From assembly GCA_017654935.2 (NCBI GenBank), contig CM065690.1, forward strand, positions 496,402 to 560,401: DNA of 64,000 bases. Direction: 5' to 3'. The position numbers and the translations under genes are program-made. Position 1 is the first letter of the stretch; each line of letters starts with the position of its first letter. A model generated the notes under the pieces. It did no database searches, was not told where the DNA came from, and saw nothing but the letters and a program-made list of their open reading frames with translations. Of the stretch, positions 58,873-64,000 are shown one piece after another. Source of the DNA: Phymorhynchus buccinoides. Its lineage: Eukaryota > Mollusca > Gastropoda > Neogastropoda > Raphitomidae.

Positions 58873-61437
58873 TAATCCCTGATCCCATGAACTATAATCC
58901 CTGATCCAATGAACTATCAACCCTGATCCCATGAACTATAATCCCTGATCCAATGAACTATCATCCCTGATCCCATGAACTATCATCCCTGATCCAATGA
59001 ACTATCATCCCTGATCCAATGAACTCTAATCCCTGATCCAATGAACTATCATCCCTGATCCAATGAACTATCATCCCTGATCCAATGAACTCTAATCCCT
59101 GATCCAATGAACTATAATCCCTGATCCAATGAACTATCATCCCTGATCCAATGAACTATCATCCCTGATCCAATGAACTATCATCCCTGATCCCATGAAG
59201 TATCATCCCTGATCCCATGAACTATCATCCCTGATCCAATGAACTATCATCCCTGATCCAATGAACTATCATCCCTGATCCAATGAACTATCATCCCTGA
59301 TCCAATGAACTATCATCCCTGATCCAATGAACTCTAATCCCTGATCCAATGAACTATCATCCCTGATCCCATGAACTATCATCCCTGATCCAATGAACTC
59401 TAATCCCTGATCCAATGAACTATCATCCCTGATCCCATGAACTATAATCCCTGATCCCATGAACTATCATCCCTGATCCAATGAACTCTAATCCCTGATT
59501 CAATGAACTATCATCCCTGATCCAATGAACTATCATCCCTGATCCAATGAACTATCATCCCTGATCCAATGAACTCTAATCCCTGATCCAATGAACTATA
59601 ATCCCTGATCCAATGAACTATCATCCCTGATCCAATGAACTATCATCCCTGATCCAATGAACTATCATCCCTGATCCAATGAACTATCATCCCTGATCCA
59701 ATGAACTCTAATCCCTGATGCAATGAACTATAATCCCTGATCCAATGAACTCTAATCCCTGATCCAATGAACTATAATCCCTGATCCAATGAACTCTAAT
59801 CCCTGATCCAATGAACTATCATCCCTGATCCAATGAACTATAATCCCTGATCCAATGAACTATCATCCCTGATCCAATGAACTATCATCCCTGATCCAAT
59901 GAACTATCATCCCTGATTCAATGAACTATCATCCCTGATCCAATGAACTCTAATCCCTGATCCAATGAACTCTAATCCCTGATCCAATGAACTATCATCC
60001 CTGATGCAATGAACTCTAATCCCTGATCCAATGAACTATAATCCCTGATCCCATGAACTATCATCCCTGATCCCATGAACTATCATCCCTGATCCAATGA
60101 ACTATCATCCCTGATCCAATGAACTCTAATCCCTGATGCAATGAACTCTAATCCCTGATCCAATGAACTATCATCCCTGATCCAATGAACTATAATCCCT
60201 GATCCAATGAACTATCATCCCTGATCCAATGAACTATCATCCCTGATCCAATGAACTATAATCCCTGATCCAATGAACTCTAATCCCTGATCCAATGAAC
60301 TATCATCCCTGATCCAATGAACTCTAATCCCTGATCCAATGAACTATCATCCCTGATCCCATGAACTATCATCCCTGATCCAATGAACTATCATCCCTGA
60401 TCCAATGAACTATCATCCCTGATCCAATGAACTATCATCCCTGATCCAATGAACTAACCCCTTCACTCCCCTTGAACTGCTGGTCTCAGATTCTGCGACC
60501 TGAACGTGCGGAGGTGTGGCTGCGAATTGGGATTCAGAATGAGCGGCGTAGGAGCAACGCCACTGTATGGCCCAGAAGATGGGACAGCAAAAAACCCCAA
60601 AACAAACAAACAAAACAACCCTCTAATCCCTGATCCAATGAACTATTATCCCTGATCCCATGAACTATCATCCCTGATCCAATGAACTATAATCCCTGAT
60701 CCCATGAACTATCATCCCTGATCCAATGAAGTATCATCCCTGATCCAATGAAGTATCATCCCTGATCCAATGAAGTATCATCCCTGATCCAATGAACTAT
60801 CATCCCTGATCCAATGAACTATCATCCCTGATCCAATGAACTATCATCCCTGATCCAATGAACTATCATCCCTGATCCAATGAACTATCATCCCTGATCC
60901 AATGAACTATCATCCCTGATCCAATGAACTATCATCCCTGATCCAATGAACTATCATCCCTGATCCAATGAACTATCATCCCTGATCCAATGAACTATCA
61001 TCCCTGATCCAATGAACTATAATCCCTGATCCCATGAACTATCATCCCTGATCCAATGAACTATCATCCCTGATCCAATGAAGTATCATCCCTGATCCAA
61101 TGAAGTATCATCCCTGATCCAATGAACTATCATCCCTGATCCAATGAACTATCATCCCTGATCCAATGAACTATCATCCCTGATCCAATGAACTATCATC
61201 CCTGATCCAATGAACTATCATCCCTGATCCAATGAACTATCATCCCTGATCCAATGAACTATCATCCCTGATCCAATGAACTATCATCCCTGATCCAATG
61301 AACTATCATCCCTGATCCAATGAACTATCATCCCTGATCCAATGAACTCTAACCCCTGATCCAATGAACCATAATCCCTGATCCCATGAACTGTCATCCC
61401 TGATCTAATAAACTTTAATCCCTGATCCCAAACCAAC
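58873..61437. repeat. 22-bp tandem array, second copy
   Basis: The same CCCTGATCCAATGAACTATCAT unit as at 24041, about 2.6 kb against 3.8 kb and more homogeneous (long runs of the CTATCATCC form at 60780-61330). It is interrupted once by single-copy DNA at 60463-60625. Confidence 0.95.
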
Positions 61438-61470
61438 CAACACGCTGATCTTGTAACAAGGAAATAATCT

Positions 61471-63328
61471 CAGACCTGCCACATTTTAGAAATGAAAAAG
61501 AGGGGTGGGGGCCGGCGTAGGCCCCAGTGGGGTACAGGGGCAACACCCCGTTGGGGGTCATGGGGCCGGCGTAGGCCCCAGTGGGGTACAGGGGCAACAC
61601 CCCGTTGGGGGTCATGGGGCCGGCGTAGGCCCCAGTGGGGTACAGGGGCAACACCCCGTTGGGGGTCATGGGGCCGGCGTAGGCCCCAGTGGGGTACAGG
61701 GGCAACACCCCGTTGGGGGTCATGGGGCCGGCGTAGGCCCCAGTGGGGTACAGGGGCAACACCCCGTTGGGGGTCATGGGGCCGGCGTAGGCCCCAGTGG
61801 GGTACAGGGGCAACACCCCGTTGGGGGTCATGGGGCCGGCGTAGGCCCCAGTGGGGTACAGGGGCAACACCCCGTTGGGGGTCTGGGGGCCGGCGTAGGC
61901 CCCCAGTGGGGTACAGGGGCAACACCCCGTTGGGGGTCTGGGGGCCGGCGTAGGCCCCCAGTGGGGTACAGGGGCAACACCCCGTTGGGGGTCTGGGGGC
62001 CGGCGTAGGCCCCAGTGGGGTACAGGGGCAACACCCCCCCGTTGGGGGTCATGGGACCGGCGTAGGCCCCAGTGGGGTACAGGGGCAACACCCCGTTGGG
62101 GGTCTGGGGGCCGGCGTAGGCCCCAGTGGGGTACAGGGGCAACACCCCGTTGGGGGTCATGGGGCCGGCGTAGGCCCCAGTGGGGTACAGGGGCAACACC
62201 CCGTTGGGGGTCTGGGGGCCGGCGTAGGCCCCCAGTGGGGTACAGGGGCAAGACTTTTTAATGATTAGTGAGCAGAAAAGTATCCCAGAAAGCATGGAAA
62301 AGCATATAGCATCCTATAAAGAAGTGTAAGGATTTGGCAGAATGAACTAGAAATGGGTATGCTTATTCAAAACATTATATTGAAATTATTTGTGAATAAA
62401 AGTTAATGAAACTTTGTAGTAATCTTGCTATGATATTGTTTTCTGTGTTCAACTGTTGACAATGCTATTTTTGTCAATTTGACATTTTGTGTTTGTTTAT
62501 TTTTATTGATTATTACGAAAATCGAAATATATAAAAAAAAGGTGTGTTCAACAAAGATGTTAAAAAAAAATGTGTGGTGTGTTTATTATTAAAACATTGC
62601 AGACACAAGTCACTTACATCATCAGAGAAACATTAAAAGCTCAAAATAAACTTAGTACTTGCCTTTCTGTAAGGGTTATTTTAGTAATGCAATCAACAGG
62701 TAAATGATGTTCGGATACGCACACCTGTCGGTCTCATTGCCGATCATTCGCGATCGACGTTTCGTGTGAAGAGTATCTCTATGCTTTGTATAAAGTGTTA
62801 AACCACTCTAAGTCCGATAAAAATCAATGAAACTATCCAATTCACTGTCTAAAATAGTGTCGGAATCCTCGGCAGATGACCGGTCGATCGCTAATCAAAG
62901 TTAACCATAGGCCTAGTAGGCCTCAACAGTCACTTCACTCTGGCCCCTATAACTAAGTCCAAAAGCACGATTGGCACACAATTTATGGGTAAAAACATCG
63001 ATAATATCATCGTCTATCGCTTGGAACGCTACCATATTGATGAAAAAAAAATGTTCCCCCAAAATTCGAAGAAAATCGATCAAAATTAGGCTTCAATCGA
63101 GCTCCGTGCACAATGGCGGCCATAGAAACAGGAAGTTGAATGCTTTCTGGCTGTCGTTAAAGCTTCCCTTCTGCATTAGAGAGCTTTCACTTCCTTAGCA
63201 ATATGACTAAACAACGTTGCTTGACGGCTCTCAAAATATCGGAGTTTTCGGTTATCGCGATCGGAGAGCGGGTTGAAGCCAAAAAAATCGGAGTTTACCC
63301 GCCGAAATCGGGGTGAACGGCAGGTCTG
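61471..63328. mobile_element. hAT-type non-autonomous element with G-rich array, second copy
   Basis: Counterpart of 27854-29805, with the same ends (CAGACCTGCC; GGCAGGTCTG) and flanks (TAATCT; CAATCT). The G-rich array (61505-62250) is more regular here: seven consecutive units of the CATGGGGCC form. The AT-rich right half is nearly identical to the first copy, with small indels. Confidence 0.75.
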
Positions 63329-63346
63329 CAATCTGTGAGTACAGAC

Positions 63347-63433
63347 CTTGCTCAGCTTGGACGATCCAATGGGGTCAGAGTCTTTCTTGGATGACATCCC
63401 CAGAGCCTGGGACAGTGTCAGCTCAAACAGGTT
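63347..63433 (-). CDS. COPB1: COPB1 exon I, second copy
   Basis: Identical over 87 bases to 29824-29910 with the same acceptor ttgcag and donor gtctgt. Only two degenerate 5' copies lie upstream here, against eight in contig 2. As for exon J, a second haplotype is the most likely explanation. Confidence 0.93.
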
Positions 63434-63445
63434 CTGCAACACGAT

Positions 63446-63712
63446 AATAAACATGGCATAAAACGATACAATACAGTATAATAAAGTGTCTTTATCGGAC
63501 GACATCCCCACAGCCTGGGACAGTGTCAGCTCAAACAGGTTGTATAACACAACAATAACAATATTGATCATGGAAAATGATGCAATACAGTATAATAAAG
63601 TGTCTTTATCGGACGACATCCCCACAGCCTGGGACAGTGTCAGCTCAAACACGTTGTGCAACACAACAATAACAATATTGATCATGGAAAATGATGCAAT
63701 ACTTCTTCTTCT
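63446..63712 (-). repeat. Exon I 5' copies with mutated acceptor (2 copies)
   Basis: Two 117-base units, again with ttgcac or tatac in place of the acceptor ttgcag. The second reads AACGTGTTTG instead of AACCTGTTTG. Confidence 0.92.
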
Positions 63713-63724
63713 TCCGTGTTCCCA

Positions 63725-64000
63725 GGACAAACATATGGAACAGACATTGAACAGACATTGAACAGACATGGAACAGAGGAAGAAACGGTCAACACAACTC
63801 TATTGAACAGACATTGAACAGAGGAAGAAAAGGTCAACACAACTCTATTGAACAGACATTGAACAGAGGAAGAAAAGGTCAACACAACTCTATGGAACAG
63901 ACATTGAACAGAGGAAGAAACGGTCAACACAACTCTATTGAACAGACATTGAACAGAGGAAGAAACGGTCAACACAACTCTATGGAACAGACATTGAACA
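63725..64000. repeat. 45-bp tandem array, cut by window end
   Basis: Same unit as 30896-33430, six copies before the window ends. Confidence 0.95.

Overview
This is eukaryotic, intron-rich animal DNA, and it holds one recognisable host gene: COPB1, the beta subunit of the COPI coatomer. Eight short exons could be read with correct phases and GT/AG borders. The rest is tandem repeats, microsatellites and transposon remains. LINEs with an ATT-repeat tail, a tRNA-derived SINE whose middle resembles a SINE domain I associate with molluscs, and several hAT-type DNA transposons suggest a marine lophotrochozoan, probably a mollusc; the species is inference.

The window is three contigs joined by two gaps of exactly 500 N (18402-18901 and 48438-48937). 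Contig 1 (1-18401) carries COPB1 on the plus strand: exon A 1751-1894, exon B 3956-4101, exon C 14704-14800, then a SINE and a LINE on the minus strand. Contig 2 (18902-48437) carries later COPB1 exons on the minus strand, in the right order when read from high to low coordinate: 44459-44530, 37486-37641, 33689-33778, 29824-29910, 22008-22152. The exons for about 95 residues between the two groups are not visible. The simplest reading is that contig 2 is inverted in the scaffold. Contig 3 (48938-64000) repeats the last two exons with identical coding sequence but different array lengths, so it looks like the other haplotype or a recent duplication.

The striking pattern is that most readable COPB1 exons carry partial tandem copies of their own edge beside them. 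Exons A, B, C, G (37486) and J (22008) have copies of their 3' end plus the donor site. Exons B, H (33689), I (29824) and J have copies of their 5' end plus the acceptor region. These copies are mixed with microsatellite or intron sequence and have grown into arrays of 0.1 to 4 kb. The gene must therefore splice past many decoy sites. Some decoys look usable; one set (exon I) has lost its acceptor AG.

Transposons include a hAT-type element with a broken transposase (39375-40991), related short elements with CAG-type ends and 6-bp target duplications, a pogo-like element end present in only one of the two duplicated copies, a MITE-like element inside a LINE, and several LINE 3' ends. Two transposon coding regions (64-bp units in the hAT gene, 91-bp units in a LINE) show the same local expansion as the COPB1 exons. 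Many long open frames in the window are by-products of repeats and are not genes.
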